Of a stretch of DNA of 35,040 nucleotides, positions 1-8,503 are shown in pieces. The position numbers and the translations under genes were made by a program. The notes under the pieces were generated by a model. The model was not told where the DNA came from, ran no database searches, and worked only from the letters and a program-made list of their open reading frames with translations. The first letter of the stretch is position 1; every line of letters begins with the position of its first letter. Origin of the DNA: CAYNWK01 sp964400875 (GTDB lineage Bacteria > Chloroflexota > Anaerolineae > Anaerolineales > UBA4823); contig CAYNWK010000031.1 in NCBI GenBank assembly GCA_964400875.1, positions 1 to 35,040 on the forward strand. The letters are read 5' to 3'.

Positions 1-497
1 ACCTGCGGCGTGCGCTTGAGGTATTCGATCTGCAGGTCGAACTCTTCGCGCGAGAAGGTTGCCGATGGATCGCCGACGATGCGCGAGCGCGTGCAGTAGC
101 GGCAATAGGATGCGCACTGGGTGGTGACCAGCATCAGCACCCGGTCCGGGTAGCGATGCACCAGCCCCGGAACCGGAGAGTGTCGGTCTTCCGCCAGCGA
201 ATCCTCCATCATGGCAGTGAATGGCACCATCTCCCCTGCGGTGGGGACCACCTGCTTGCGGATTGGATCGTGCGGATCGTCCGGATCGATCAGCGAAATG
301 AAGTATGGCGTGATATCCACGCGAAACAGGTGCGCTGCCGAGAGCGCTTCCCGCTCGCTGTCGGTGAGCGGGATAACCTTTTCAAACTCCTCGGGGGAGT
401 TGATCCGGTTGCTGAGCTGCCAGCGCCAGTTATTCCATTTCTCGTCCGGCACATCGGCGTAGAGCGGCGCACGTTTAGAAAGAAAAGGGGTGTTCAT
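1..497 (-). CDS. kamA: Lysine 2,3-aminomutase, N-terminal part (runs off the left edge)
   Basis: The 165 visible residues are the N-terminal part of a radical-SAM, PLP-dependent lysine 2,3-aminomutase, which interconverts L-lysine and L-beta-lysine. The frame is open to the window edge. The radical-SAM cluster motif CxxxCxxC is visible as C128, C132 and C135 (CASYCRYCTR), preceded by the family segment HRYPDRVLMLVT. The N-terminal helical region with W21, W24 and W26 is also typical of KamA. The ATG at 497 has an AGGAGA ribosome binding site at 506-511. The catalytic barrel, PLP lysine and C-terminal zinc site lie outside the window. Related aminomutases (EpmB, glutamate 2,3-aminomutase) cannot be fully excluded without the C-terminus, but the N-terminal extension favours KamA. 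Confidence 0.85.
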   Translation of the reverse strand, partial: MNTPFLSKRAPLYADVPDEKWNNWRWQLSNRINSPEEFEKVIPLTDSEREALSAAHLFRVDITPYFISLIDPDDPHDPIRKQVVPTAGEMVPFTAMMEDSLAEDRHSPVPGLVHRYPDRVLMLVTTQCASYCRYCTRSRIVGDPSATFSREEFDLQIEYLKRTPQ

Positions 498-534
498 AGG
501 TCGTATCTCCTGAGATCATAAATCCAAAGTCTCG

Positions 535-2451
535 TCATTCCTCCGCCTGCAGCCAGCCGGAGAAAGTGAGCAGCCCGCCTTGCTCGGGCAGAGCCACCTG
601 GGCGGATTCTTGCTGCAGGAAGCCCCAGACGTACAGCCCGTCGAACTGCTGGTAGGCGAGAAAAGCGCCGTCGGGAGAGATGCTGAGCGGGCGAAGGTCC
701 GATCCGGGTATGACCAGCGTGTGGCTGTTATCCGCCGGGTCATAACGATAGATGCCGTCCAGCTCGGCGCTCACGCCGTTCATAGCGTAATATAAGTCGC
801 CCTCCGGCGACCAGGCCGGGTAACCCGCCGTTCCCTGACCGTTGCTGGTCAGCGGCGTAAGGTTGCTGCCATCGGGATGCACCCGGTACAAGCGCACGGG
901 GAAAGTGAATGGATCGACCGCGCTGGTCACATCCTGATCCAGACCAAAGGCGATCCATTCGCCGTCCGACGACCAGGCAGGCGTATGCCCGCCGGCGGTA
1001 AGGGAAGAGTCACCCGTACCGCTATCGATCACCGGGGCGACCACTTTCTCTGCCGCCCCCCGGTCGAGATCGACCACGGTCAAACCGGGGTTCGTGTTGC
1101 ACGGCGCGCCGTAGCCCAGGCCGGCGATCGCCAGGCGCACGCCCTCGGGCGACCAGCTGGCTCCCGTATCGCAACCGTAGCCGCTGACGCCTTCCGGAAG
1201 AGGCAGGTCGTGCCAAGTGTCCTCCGCCTGTGAAACCCATCCCAGGCTGGGCGGGACGCTGTCCTCCTCCGGGATATGACTCAATAAGATCTCTCCGGAA
1301 TTCGCCCAGCTGCGCACCTGGTAATAACCCGTCTCTGGAGCAGAGAGCAGGGTGCGGTTTTCTCCCTGGCGTAAATCGATGGTATGGACGCCGTCGTCGT
1401 CGCCGTACGCCAGGTACCTGCCTTGTTGCCCGGCAGCGATGCCATGCAAAGCGCCGGCGACCTGCAGATCGGCGGGTTGGCCGACTTCGTTGAACACGTC
1501 GAAACCCGACAGACTGCTGCCATCCTCATATAACAGGGTCAGGCCTAAACCAATGGTGTCGGAAAGTAGCGTGTGGGCGACCTGGGCGAAATCCCAGGCC
1601 TGCTGCACGGTCTCCTCATCGGGAGAACCAATCCCGGTGCCGAGGATCATCAGCCGCTGCGTACCCTCGTCCAGATCCTGCAGCTCGTCCAGGCTGCCAA
1701 AACGGGCGCGCAGCTGCTGGAGCTCCTCCAGACGATTGTCGGGCAGGTTGAGCTGCAAGACGTCGTCCCGGCAGTCGTCGGCGTAAACGGATGAACCGTC
1801 CTCGTATACATGCAAGCTGTCGCACCACGCTTCGGAACCCCCGCTGCGGATCAAACTCAGGATCGGCTGGCGCCCCCTCCCGAAGGTATTCTCCAAGAGT
1901 GTTTTTACCTTCAAGGATAGATCGTAGCCCAGATCGCGATTGAGCACCAGGTTGCCGGAATCGTCGTAGGTTGGCAGCGCTTCGGCATGAACTACGACAG
2001 GGTAGCCGAGGCTGTCGTCGAAAGCCACCCTGAGGTTGACCGGCGCCGGCCCGGCACCGAGCACATCCTGGCGGAGCCCCGCCAGGATCTGGTCGATGGT
2101 GTACTGGCGCGCCTCTTCCAAGGGCAGCGCGATGGGCTCGCTCCAGGACCCCTGCGCGTCTTGTTCTAAACGCTGGGCCGCGCGCACCTGGTCGCCGGCG
2201 ACGACCACGCGGATTTTAATCGTCTTGCTTTGCCGCCTCTCCTCGACCTCGACATAATAATCACTGGCGTTCGCGTTGTCCCAGCGCTCGATGGCGGCGT
2301 CAACATCCGAGACGGGGGGAACGTCCGCAGTGGGTAAAACTGCAGTTCCGCCATCCGGCATAGCGCTGGAAGATGTGCAGGTAGCAAACAAGATCGCCGC
2401 GGCGGTCAGCGCCAGGGCGATCCGATAAAGCCTGAATTGGGCGATTCTCAC
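535..2451 (-). CDS. Exported beta-propeller (PD40/TolB-like) protein with DUF6174-like N-terminal domain
   Basis: A 638-residue protein starting with GTG at 2451. Residues 5-25 form a hydrophobic export signal ending in a lipobox-like LFATC (C25). The box is imperfect because Thr precedes the Cys, so lipidation is uncertain. Residues about 50-165 resemble DUF6174 (W.. .Y.. segment, a TIDQILAGL stretch, then a GYPVVV.. ..D segment). Residues about 340-638 are WD40-like PD40 blades with repeated motifs such as YPAWSPEGDLYYA and AWSSDGEWIAFG. Such propellers usually bind peptides or ligands outside the membrane. The start overlaps the stop of the upstream lipoprotein gene by 4 nt (GTGA at 2448-2451), so the two are translationally coupled. 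No enzymatic motif is visible; the substrate is unknown. Confidence 0.8.
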   Translation of the reverse strand: MRIAQFRLYRIALALTAAAILFATCTSSSAMPDGGTAVLPTADVPPVSDVDAAIERWDNANASDYYVEVEERRQSKTIKIRVVVAGDQVRAAQRLEQDAQGSWSEPIALPLEEARQYTIDQILAGLRQDVLGAGPAPVNLRVAFDDSLGYPVVVHAEALPTYDDSGNLVLNRDLGYDLSLKVKTLLENTFGRGRQPILSLIRSGGSEAWCDSLHVYEDGSSVYADDCRDDVLQLNLPDNRLEELQQLRARFGSLDELQDLDEGTQRLMILGTGIGSPDEETVQQAWDFAQVAHTLLSDTIGLGLTLLYEDGSSLSGFDVFNEVGQPADLQVAGALHGIAAGQQGRYLAYGDDDGVHTIDLRQGENRTLLSAPETGYYQVRSWANSGEILLSHIPEEDSVPPSLGWVSQAEDTWHDLPLPEGVSGYGCDTGASWSPEGVRLAIAGLGYGAPCNTNPGLTVVDLDRGAAEKVVAPVIDSGTGDSSLTAGGHTPAWSSDGEWIAFGLDQDVTSAVDPFTFPVRLYRVHPDGSNLTPLTSNGQGTAGYPAWSPEGDLYYAMNGVSAELDGIYRYDPADNSHTLVIPGSDLRPLSISPDGAFLAYQQFDGLYVWGFLQQESAQVALPEQGGLLTFSGWLQAEE

Positions 2452-3458
2452 GGACTTAACATAACCTCCATACTAGTTAGTTCGGCAACGCCTGGGATGC
2501 GCTCCCCGCGTTCCCACACGACCAGACGGACCCGGGTTGGCTCGCTCACTGAATAAGGCACGTCGATGGCAAAGATGCCATGATGGCCGTCATTCGCGCC
2601 TTGCACAGCGACCTGGCGTGATCCTACAATTGTACCTTCGTTTGTCTGCAGTTCGATCATCAGCGGTTTTTCAGTGCGCGGGCGAGCCCAGCCGGAAACC
2701 CGCAGCGTGCCGCCTTGTACCAGCACGTTGGGGCTGGGTTCTTCGATTACGATGGCCTCTTGAAGGTCCCCCGCCGGGTTCAAATCTGCCTGGCCGGCGG
2801 ACAGCAGCAGCAGGTCGACCGAGCTCACCCCCATAACCCGGTTGAATTCATCCTCGACGCTGATTTGCAAACGAGCAAGTTCGGCCGCGCCGGGGATCTC
2901 GAAAGCCACTTCCAGCCCCATGGTGATGCGGGCGCCGCGCTCGTATTGATAATTGCGCACCTCCCGCATCAACAAGCGGCCATCCTCGCCGAGCAGTTCT
3001 ACGCGCACGACCCCACTCGGACCGGGCAGCAAGTACGCCCGCATCAGGAACGGTGAGATCACCACCGAGGACGGCCCGGGGCTGTTGATTTGAATGCGGG
3101 CGAAGGGGAGTTCGCCGGGAGGCGTGACCGCCAGCGTGGGCGTCTCGGTTGGCGGGACCTCAGTCGATCCGCCTGCTTCGCCGGGGGGCGCCTCAGTCGC
3201 GTCCGGGGGTGACCCGGTCGGCGCCGGGGTAGGCGAGGCCTGAGGCTCGGGCGTATCTTGAGGCTGTGTGAGGCTGGGATCCGGCGGTAAGACGGTAATG
3301 CCCTGAGCAGCGACCGTCAGGGCTATCGCGGTGGGGACGTATTCAGTGGGCAGCGGGGTGGGGAGTTGGGGTCCGGAAAGCGCTGTGCAGGCGCTCGATA
3401 GGGTAACAAAGAGGGTGATCAGGATCAGGTTGATTAGTATCGGGCGAAGAGGTTTCAT
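2448..3458 (-). CDS. Lipoprotein with Pro/Thr-rich linker and Gmad2-like immunoglobulin domain
   Basis: The ATG at 3458 begins MKPLRPILIN, giving a 336-residue protein; a longer frame opens with TTG at 3500 but adds nothing signal-like. Residues 5-24 are a lipoprotein-type signal ending LSSAC (C24). Residues about 60-110 are a low-complexity linker rich in Pro, Thr and Glu, which would hold the globular part away from the membrane. The C-terminal 100 residues carry the Gmad2 pattern (IEEPSPNVLVQGG..LRVSGWA.. ..G.F..DVPY), an immunoglobulin-like fold found in extracytoplasmic Gram-positive and Chloroflexota proteins. It overlaps the downstream propeller gene by 4 nt, so the two are probably made together and may act at the same envelope site. 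The ribosome binding site is weak. Confidence 0.75.
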   Translation of the reverse strand: MKPLRPILINLILITLFVTLSSACTALSGPQLPTPLPTEYVPTAIALTVAAQGITVLPPDPSLTQPQDTPEPQASPTPAPTGSPPDATEAPPGEAGGSTEVPPTETPTLAVTPPGELPFARIQINSPGPSSVVISPFLMRAYLLPGPSGVVRVELLGEDGRLLMREVRNYQYERGARITMGLEVAFEIPGAAELARLQISVEDEFNRVMGVSSVDLLLLSAGQADLNPAGDLQEAIVIEEPSPNVLVQGGTLRVSGWARPRTEKPLMIELQTNEGTIVGSRQVAVQGANDGHHGIFAIDVPYSVSEPTRVRLVVWERGERIPGVAELTSMEVMLSP

Positions 3459-3524
3459 TGAAGCATCGATACGCCTTAGGCAATGCCGCGTCGCCAGCAA
3501 GTCGGCGAGGGCCTCAAGGAACGA

Positions 3525-3890
3525 TCATTCAGCCGTGAAACGCTGGATCACGTCCTGCAGGGTTTGAAGGTGGACCGGTTTGCTCAGGAACTCCTTGGCG
3601 CCGGCCTGCCGGCAGATTTCGACCATGTCCAATTCGGGACTGGCGGAAAGCATCACCACCGGTATCTGCCCGGTACCCGGGTTATCGCCCAGCTGTTTCA
3701 AAAGATCCAGGCCGTCCATGTCGGGCAGCATCATATCGGTCAGGATCATATCCGGCGATTCTTCCACGGCCTGCTGGTAGGCTTCCTCACCATTCGAAGC
3801 GGTGATGGCTTGATGCCCGAACATCTGCACGGACCTCTTCAAGGTCTCGAGCGTAAAGGGATCGTCGTCTACGAACAGGATGCGGGCCAT
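3525..3890 (-). CDS. Stand-alone CheY-like response regulator receiver domain
   Basis: The ATG at 3890 (MARILFVDDD) has a GGAGGG ribosome binding site just upstream and gives 121 residues, exactly one receiver domain. The acidic pocket D8-D10, phospho-acceptor D52 (LTDMMLPDMDG), S82 in place of the conserved Thr/Ser, and K104 (FLSKPV) are all present, so it should be phosphorylatable. There is no output domain and no histidine kinase within the window, so the partner kinase is elsewhere. Such single-domain regulators act by protein-protein contact or as phosphate shuttles in phosphorelays. It sits alone between the dehydrogenase gene and the lipoprotein pair, all on the same strand. Confidence 0.9.
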   Translation of the reverse strand: MARILFVDDDPFTLETLKRSVQMFGHQAITASNGEEAYQQAVEESPDMILTDMMLPDMDGLDLLKQLGDNPGTGQIPVVMLSASPELDMVEICRQAGAKEFLSKPVHLQTLQDVIQRFTAE

Positions 3891-3981
3891 GCTTTGTCCC
3901 TCCGTCCCAATATTGCGCGGCGAGGGGATTTTACCATAATATAGGCACTGGCAGCCTGTCCTGCTGCTCCACCCGGTGCCC

Positions 3982-5088
3982 TCACTTTCGCAAGCTCTCC
4001 CACACCTCAAGCTTGGCCCGGGTGCGCCGGATGATCTCATTGGTGAATTCGATCGTAGTCAGGCTGCCTCCCAGGTCAGTGGTAGCGTTGCCGTCGTACA
4101 CTGCCTCAAAGACAGCCTCGTAAATCGCTCGGGAGGCCTGTTGAGCCCTGGGTCGGTCGATGTAAGCCAGCAAGGCCGCTCCGGCCAGGATCATGGCCAT
4201 AGGGTTGGCGATGTTCTTGCCTTCCAGGGTGGGCGCAGTGCCGTGAGGTGCTTCGGCCAACACCGCGGAAACCCGGGTGGTGTTATCTTCAAAACCGAGC
4301 ACCAGGCTTTCCGCTCCTGCGATGCTGCCGAACATCTGCAAGATCATATCCGAGAGCAGGTCCCCATCGCGGTTGAGCGTAGGGATGACCAGCGATTCGC
4401 CGCCGGTCTGCAGCAGGTGCGCCAGCGTGGCGTCGATCAGCATCGGCTGGTAGACCACACCCGGGTGCCGTTTAGCGGCCGCGTCCAGCTCTTCCTTGAA
4501 GAGGCCTTCATAAACCGGGCTGACGGTAAACTTGGCGCCGCCAATCACCTTAGCGTCCAGGCGTTCGGCGGTCTGGAAGGAGAAATCGGCCACGCAGCGG
4601 CAGGTATAGCGGCTGATGCGCTCGGTGCGGTAGGCGATCTCGTCGCCGTCGCCCTGCGACTCGCGCCACTCTTTGGCGTTATAAGCGTCGTCCACCGCCA
4701 TGCGCACCACCGCAATGGGCGCGTGCACGCCAGCGATGGGATGCACCCGCGGGATGCGCCGACCGGTGCGCAGGATGACCTTGCCGCCCATCTCACGGCG
4801 CACAAGGGCGTTCGGGCTGCCCACGTCGTCGGGGTCCCCGGGGGTGATGGTCGCCGCTTTGATGCCCAGGCCGGTGCGTCGTACCGCCTGGGCTGCCTCG
4901 GTCACGACCTGGTTGCGGGTCTCGCGGCGGTGCTCGAGGCTGAGATCGTAATGTTCGAAGCCGATCTCCATGCCGATCACGCCCGGTTCGAGGGCGCGCA
5001 GCGCCTCAACCAGCAGCTCTTCCCCGGTCTGGTCGCCATGCATGACCGCCACGGTGGGGGTCGCTTCTCCCTTGGAGGTTTCGTTCAT
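3982..5088 (-). CDS. Isocitrate/isopropylmalate dehydrogenase family protein
   Basis: The ATG at 5088 gives 368 residues. The family is an NAD(P)-dependent beta-decarboxylating dehydrogenase. Visible signatures are the catalytic Lys (K186, GGAKFTV), metal-binding acids (D219 and the DGDLLSD segment at 241-247), and the nucleotide-binding loop HGTAP (282-286) followed by GKNIANPMAMIL. The segment ITPGDPDDVGSPN near residue 81-93 and RTGRRIPRV are the substrate-side loops. They do not let me choose confidently between isocitrate, isopropylmalate, homoisocitrate or tartrate as substrate. No leucine or lysine biosynthesis genes adjoin it. A strong terminator separates it from the upstream M32 gene, so it is probably transcribed separately or by read-through. 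Confidence 0.85.
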   Translation of the reverse strand: MNETSKGEATPTVAVMHGDQTGEELLVEALRALEPGVIGMEIGFEHYDLSLEHRRETRNQVVTEAAQAVRRTGLGIKAATITPGDPDDVGSPNALVRREMGGKVILRTGRRIPRVHPIAGVHAPIAVVRMAVDDAYNAKEWRESQGDGDEIAYRTERISRYTCRCVADFSFQTAERLDAKVIGGAKFTVSPVYEGLFKEELDAAAKRHPGVVYQPMLIDATLAHLLQTGGESLVIPTLNRDGDLLSDMILQMFGSIAGAESLVLGFEDNTTRVSAVLAEAPHGTAPTLEGKNIANPMAMILAGAALLAYIDRPRAQQASRAIYEAVFEAVYDGNATTDLGGSLTTIEFTNEIIRRTRAKLEVWESLRK

Positions 5089-5105
5089 CGCCTGCCTTTC
5101 ACCAA

Positions 5106-5141
5106 TAAAAAAAGGAATGGACGGGTTTCTCCCGTCCATTC
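5106..5141 (-). terminator. Intrinsic terminator after the M32 carboxypeptidase gene
   Basis: A perfect 11-bp stem (5115-5125 with 5131-5141) and a 5-nt loop are followed on the minus strand by seven T (5107-5113). It lies 10 nt past the stop codon of the M32 gene and just before the dehydrogenase start at 5088. Confidence 0.9.
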
Positions 5142-5151
5142 TCAACTTCCC

Positions 5152-6660
5152 TTAAAGCCCGTAAATCTCCCCGTACTTGCTCTGCAAATAGCGCATGTAG
5201 GGCGCCGGGTCGATCTTGGAGCCGGTGATGCGCTCGACCAGCTCTTGCGGCTCGAACTTCCTCCCGTGGCGGTGGACCTTGTCACCCATCCAAGTCTTCA
5301 GGGCGTCGAACTCTCCCCGGCGGATCAGCTCAGGGAGGCTGGGAATATCTTCCAAGACGCGCTCCCACAGCTGCGCGGCGATCAGGTTGCCCAGGGCGTA
5401 GGTGGAGAAATAGCCGAACATGCCGCTGGACCAGTGCACGTCTTGCAGGACGCCCAGAGCGTCGTTCGGAGGGGTCACCCCCAGGTAATCCTGCATGCGT
5501 TCGTTCCAGGCCGCGGGCAGATCGGCAACCTCCAGCGAACCTTCCATCAGGGCGATCTCAAGTTCCAGGCGTAGCATAATGTGCAGGTTGTAGGTCGCTT
5601 CGTCGGCCTCCACCCGGATCAAGGAAGGTTCGACCCGGTTGATCCCTTTGTAGAAATCTTCCAGGCCGATTTCGCCCAACTGTGCGGGGAAATACTCCTG
5701 CAGGCGGGGGTAGAAATGCTGCCAGAAATCCAGCGAGCGGCCAATGATGTTCTCGTACAAACGCGACTGGGATTCGTGCATTCCCAGGGAGGCGCCGTTC
5801 GCCAGGGTCGTGCGATCCAGGCGCGGATTGACGCCCTGTTCGTAGAGGGCGTGACCGCACTCGTGCATCGTGCCGAACAAAGCTGTGCCGACGTATTTAG
5901 GGTCGAAGCGCGTGGTGATGCGCACGTCCCCAACGTTAGAGAACGATGTGAACGGGTGGACGGACTTATCCTGGCGGCCGCGGTTCCAATCAAATCCAAA
6001 ACGCGTGATCACCTCCACCCCGAAGTCCCACTGCTTCTGCTCGGGGTAGTCCTGATGGAGGAAAGAGTCGTCAACCTGGGGGCGATCGGTGATACTCTGG
6101 ATCAACTCCACCTGTTGGGGGCGCAGCGCGCTGAAGATCGACTGCACGTCGGCGGTCTTCAACCCGGGCTCGAAATCGTCCAGCAGCGGGTCGTAGACGT
6201 GGTCGTAGGGGGCGAAGAGCGCGGCGTAGCTGCGCCGCAGATCGACCAGCTTTTCCAGGTAGGGTTGGAAGGAGGGGAAATCGTCTTCCCTGCGAGCTTT
6301 CTCCCAGACCGGGTGGGCTTCGCTGGATACCTGGGCGAATTCAGCCACCAGGTCCCCGGGGACTTTGGTGCGTTTTTCGTACAGCCGGGCGGTGACCTTG
6401 ATCAGCCGGGCGTCGTCCGAATCGGGATCGAGACCGGCGGCGTACGATTCCAGGTCCTCCAGCAGCTGCCCGACCTCCGGGGCGGTCAATTTTTCGTGGG
6501 CCAGGCGGTTGATGGTCGCGTTCTGGTTGCCACGGCCCTTACTGCCGCCGACCGGCATATAGGTTTGCATGTCCCAGTTGAGCAGCATGGCGACGTTCGC
6601 CAGGTCGGTGTACTCGTGGAGGATCATCTTCAAGCGGGTGAGTTTGGCTTCCGCGTCCAT
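5152..6660 (-). CDS. Metallocarboxypeptidase, M32 (Taq) family
   Basis: A 502-residue zinc carboxypeptidase, the usual length for M32 (about 500). The zinc site HECGH is at residues 266-270 (GTMHECGHALYEQG) and the third ligand Glu lies in HESQSR (295-300), a family signature. GRQDKSVHPF (228-237) is the other hallmark. These enzymes remove C-terminal residues broadly, except after Pro, and are cytosolic; no signal peptide is seen. The ATG at 6660 is preceded by an AAGGAG site. The gene is followed by a clear intrinsic terminator, so it is the last gene of its transcript. Confidence 0.95.
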   Translation of the reverse strand: MDAEAKLTRLKMILHEYTDLANVAMLLNWDMQTYMPVGGSKGRGNQNATINRLAHEKLTAPEVGQLLEDLESYAAGLDPDSDDARLIKVTARLYEKRTKVPGDLVAEFAQVSSEAHPVWEKARREDDFPSFQPYLEKLVDLRRSYAALFAPYDHVYDPLLDDFEPGLKTADVQSIFSALRPQQVELIQSITDRPQVDDSFLHQDYPEQKQWDFGVEVITRFGFDWNRGRQDKSVHPFTSFSNVGDVRITTRFDPKYVGTALFGTMHECGHALYEQGVNPRLDRTTLANGASLGMHESQSRLYENIIGRSLDFWQHFYPRLQEYFPAQLGEIGLEDFYKGINRVEPSLIRVEADEATYNLHIMLRLELEIALMEGSLEVADLPAAWNERMQDYLGVTPPNDALGVLQDVHWSSGMFGYFSTYALGNLIAAQLWERVLEDIPSLPELIRRGEFDALKTWMGDKVHRHGRKFEPQELVERITGSKIDPAPYMRYLQSKYGEIYGL

Positions 6661-6724
6661 CTAATCTCCTTGACTGTGAAAGATTCTCTTTTGCAACACG
6701 CCATTATAACCCCAGCGGGAGGCC

Positions 6725-7666
6725 TCAAACCACCTTCCAGCGCAGCGGCTCGCCGCGCAAAGCCGCGAGCACCTCGCCGGCGATGTCGGCGGCGGCGCGC
6801 GCCTGGGCCTCGACCGTCTGGGCGCCGATGTGCGGCGTGGCGATCACGTTGGGGTGGGTTACCAGGGCGCTCATCCCGGGCGGCTCTCCGGCGAACACGT
6901 CCAGTCCGGCGCCCGCCACCTGACCCGATTCCAGCGCGCCCAGCAAAGCAGTCTCGTCGATCACGCCGCCGCGCGCCGCGCAGATCAGCCGCACGCCGCG
7001 CTTCATGAGCCCAAAGGCCTGCCCGCCGACCATGCCGCGCGTCTCCGGCGTGAGCGGGACGTGCAGGGTGATGTAATCGGACCGGGCGTACAGCGCTTCC
7101 AGGGAGAGCGGCTCCGCGCCGCGCTCCCGGATGGCCGCCTCATCGAGCGGTGGATCGTGCGCCACGATCTGCATACCCAGCGCAGCGGCGCGCTGGGCGA
7201 CGGCGGCCCCGATATTGCCGATGCCGATCACGCCAAGCGTCTTGCCGTTCAGTTCCGCGCCCCGCAGTTCCTTTTTCAACCACTGGCCGGATTTCATGCC
7301 GGCATCCGCCTGAGGGATGTGGCGCGCCAGGGCCAGCATCAATCCCAGGGTCAGTTCGGCGACAGCGGTGGTGGTGGCCTCTGGTGAGTTGACCACGGTG
7401 ACGTTATGCTTGTTGGCCGCGGCCAGGTCGATGTTGTCCACGCCCACCCCGGCGCGACCAATCACCTGGAGGCGACCGGCTGCCTCGAACACCTCTGCGG
7501 TGACTTTCGTCCGGCCGCGCACGATCAGCGCGTGATACTCTCCGGCGATCGCCAGCAGATCCTGGTGTGAAATTCCGCTGCGGTCGTCCACCTGGGCTGC
7601 GGCGCGCAGGGCCTCCTGACCGTTGGCTCCCAAACCATCCGTCAACAAGATCTTCCAATCAAGCAT
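6725..7666 (-). CDS. D-2-hydroxyacid dehydrogenase, 3-phosphoglycerate dehydrogenase-like, no ACT domain
   Basis: The ATG at 7666 has GGAG five bases upstream and is preferred over an in-frame GTG two codons earlier; it gives 313 residues. The Rossmann motif GIGNIG is at 148-153, and the catalytic residues are R232 (AARGG), E261 (FAGEPP) and H279 (TPHIGAQT). GRAGVGVDNID (70-80) and NSPEATTTAVAELTLGLML (93-111) are typical of phosphoglycerate dehydrogenases (serine pathway). It is the short form without the C-terminal ACT regulatory domain, so serine feedback through ACT is not expected. Glyoxylate or hydroxypyruvate reductase activity is an alternative. It is separated by 64 nt from the M32 gene. 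Confidence 0.88.
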   Translation of the reverse strand: MLDWKILLTDGLGANGQEALRAAAQVDDRSGISHQDLLAIAGEYHALIVRGRTKVTAEVFEAAGRLQVIGRAGVGVDNIDLAAANKHNVTVVNSPEATTTAVAELTLGLMLALARHIPQADAGMKSGQWLKKELRGAELNGKTLGVIGIGNIGAAVAQRAAALGMQIVAHDPPLDEAAIRERGAEPLSLEALYARSDYITLHVPLTPETRGMVGGQAFGLMKRGVRLICAARGGVIDETALLGALESGQVAGAGLDVFAGEPPGMSALVTHPNVIATPHIGAQTVEAQARAAADIAGEVLAALRGEPLRWKVV

Positions 7667-7890
7667 ATTCACTCCAAATGCGGGCTCTGTAAGCAGGTCG
7701 GCTGTCGCTCGAGCGGGCGGTCTGTCGCCTCACCCGCGCTGCCCTGATTCTACCCGAAAAGGAAACAGGGAGCTCCGCAGCCTGATCAAAAGGCTCAATT
7801 TCTCTCGCCGTACTGTGTTTAACGCGAGCATAGCGTGACAACGCTGTGGTGCCTCCCCTTTCCTCCCTCAAGTGAGTAAGTCTTATCCCG
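7667..7890. other. Intergenic region between divergent genes
   Basis: The gap between the dehydrogenase (minus) and dodecin (plus) genes spans 7667-7999. The part next to the dodecin gene holds a promoter (7891-7919) and a leader that can pair CCCGGC with GCCGGG just before the ribosome binding site. The remainder (7667-7890) presumably contains the dehydrogenase promoter. I see only a possible minus-strand -10 (TAGAAT at 7747-7752) without a good -35. Confidence 0.5.
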
Positions 7891-7919
7891 TTGAATCCTG
7901 CGTGAATTTATTGTATAGT
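7891..7919 (+). promoter_or_regulatory. Sigma-70-type promoter for the dodecin gene
   Basis: TTGAAT at 7891-7896 and TATAGT at 7914-7919 are separated by 17 bp, each one mismatch from consensus. Transcription would start near 7926, leaving a leader of about 75 nt before the ATG at 8000. Confidence 0.65.
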
Positions 7920-7999
7920 TAAGCCAACTCGTAACCTTACGTTTCCCCGCTTAGCCCGGCGGCTCTAGCCAGCTGCCGGGAGGAAAGGAGAGCCCCAAG

Positions 8000-8218
8000 A
8001 TGACCGAGAGCGTGTACAAAGTGATCGAGCTGGTCGGCACCAGCCCTGAATCGTGGGAGAAGGCCGCAGCCAACGCCGTCGAAGTCGCCGCCAAATCCTT
8101 GCGCGATCTGCGCGTCGCCGAGATTGTCGAATTGGACATGCAGATCGAAGCAGGAAAAGTCCTGGCCTACCGGGCCAAGGTGAAGGTTTCCTTCAAGTAC
8201 ATGCACGAACAAGATTAA
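8000..8218 (+). CDS. Dodecin family protein, lacking the usual flavin-stacking tryptophan
   Basis: 72 residues, the normal dodecin length. Dodecins form hollow dodecamers that store flavin or its breakdown products. The family pattern is clear: VYKVIELVGTSPESWE at the N-terminus, AxxAVEVAAKSLRDLR in the helix, then beta strands ending in VKVSFKY. In characterised flavin-binding dodecins the helix is followed by R-W-F-E, and the Trp sandwiches the isoalloxazine ring. Here the same place reads R-V-A-E (V39), so flavin stacking is probably changed or lost. A strong site (AGGAAAGGAG) precedes the ATG. A hairpin at 8241-8271 follows. Confidence 0.92.
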   Translation: MTESVYKVIELVGTSPESWEKAAANAVEVAAKSLRDLRVAEIVELDMQIEAGKVLAYRAKVKVSFKYMHEQD

Positions 8219-8240
8219 CCCCCCGCTGGGTTTCATCCGG

Positions 8241-8274
8241 GAGCGACGTCTGCACCCCACGGGCGTCGCTCTTT
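8241..8274 (+). terminator. Hairpin after dodecin, probable weak terminator
   Basis: GAGCGACG (8241-8248) pairs with CGTCGCTC (8264-8271), followed by TTT. The T tract is short, so it may only partly reduce read-through into the DUF2277 gene. Confidence 0.5.
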
Positions 8275-8297
8275 GGTTCTCATGGAGACAAAATTTG

Positions 8298-8498
8298 ATG
8301 TGTAGGAATATCAAGCAGTTGCGCAGCCCGTCAGGCCCACCCACCAACGAGGAGATCCACGAGGCTGCCTTGCAGTTCGTGCGCAAGGTCAGCGGTTACC
8401 GGGCGCCCTCCAAAGCCAACCAGCCCGCCTTCGAGCAGGCCGTCGAAGAGGTCTCCGCCGCAGTGCGGGTCATGTTCGACCAGCTGGTCGTGCGCTAG
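8298..8498 (+). CDS. DUF2277 family small protein
   Basis: 66 residues starting MCRNIKQLR at 8298. The family signature is clear: MCRNIK at the start, then AALQFVRKVSGYRAPSKANQ and a C-terminal AVEEVSAAVRVMFDQL helix. The function of DUF2277 is unknown. The invariant Cys2 next to the start and the conserved Arg/Lys suggest a ligand or metal role, but this is speculative. It follows dodecin by 79 nt on the same strand with a GGAG site upstream. A TTG codon directly before the ATG is not needed. Confidence 0.9.
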   Translation: MCRNIKQLRSPSGPPTNEEIHEAALQFVRKVSGYRAPSKANQPAFEQAVEEVSAAVRVMFDQLVVR

Positions 8499-8503
8499 CG
8501 CGG

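Noticed and set aside
3976..7008. Long plus-strand open frames (532 and 475 codons) opposite the dehydrogenase and M32 genes
   Set aside because: They are antisense to genes with full catalytic motifs and show no family resemblance; they arise from the GC-rich codon use of the true genes.
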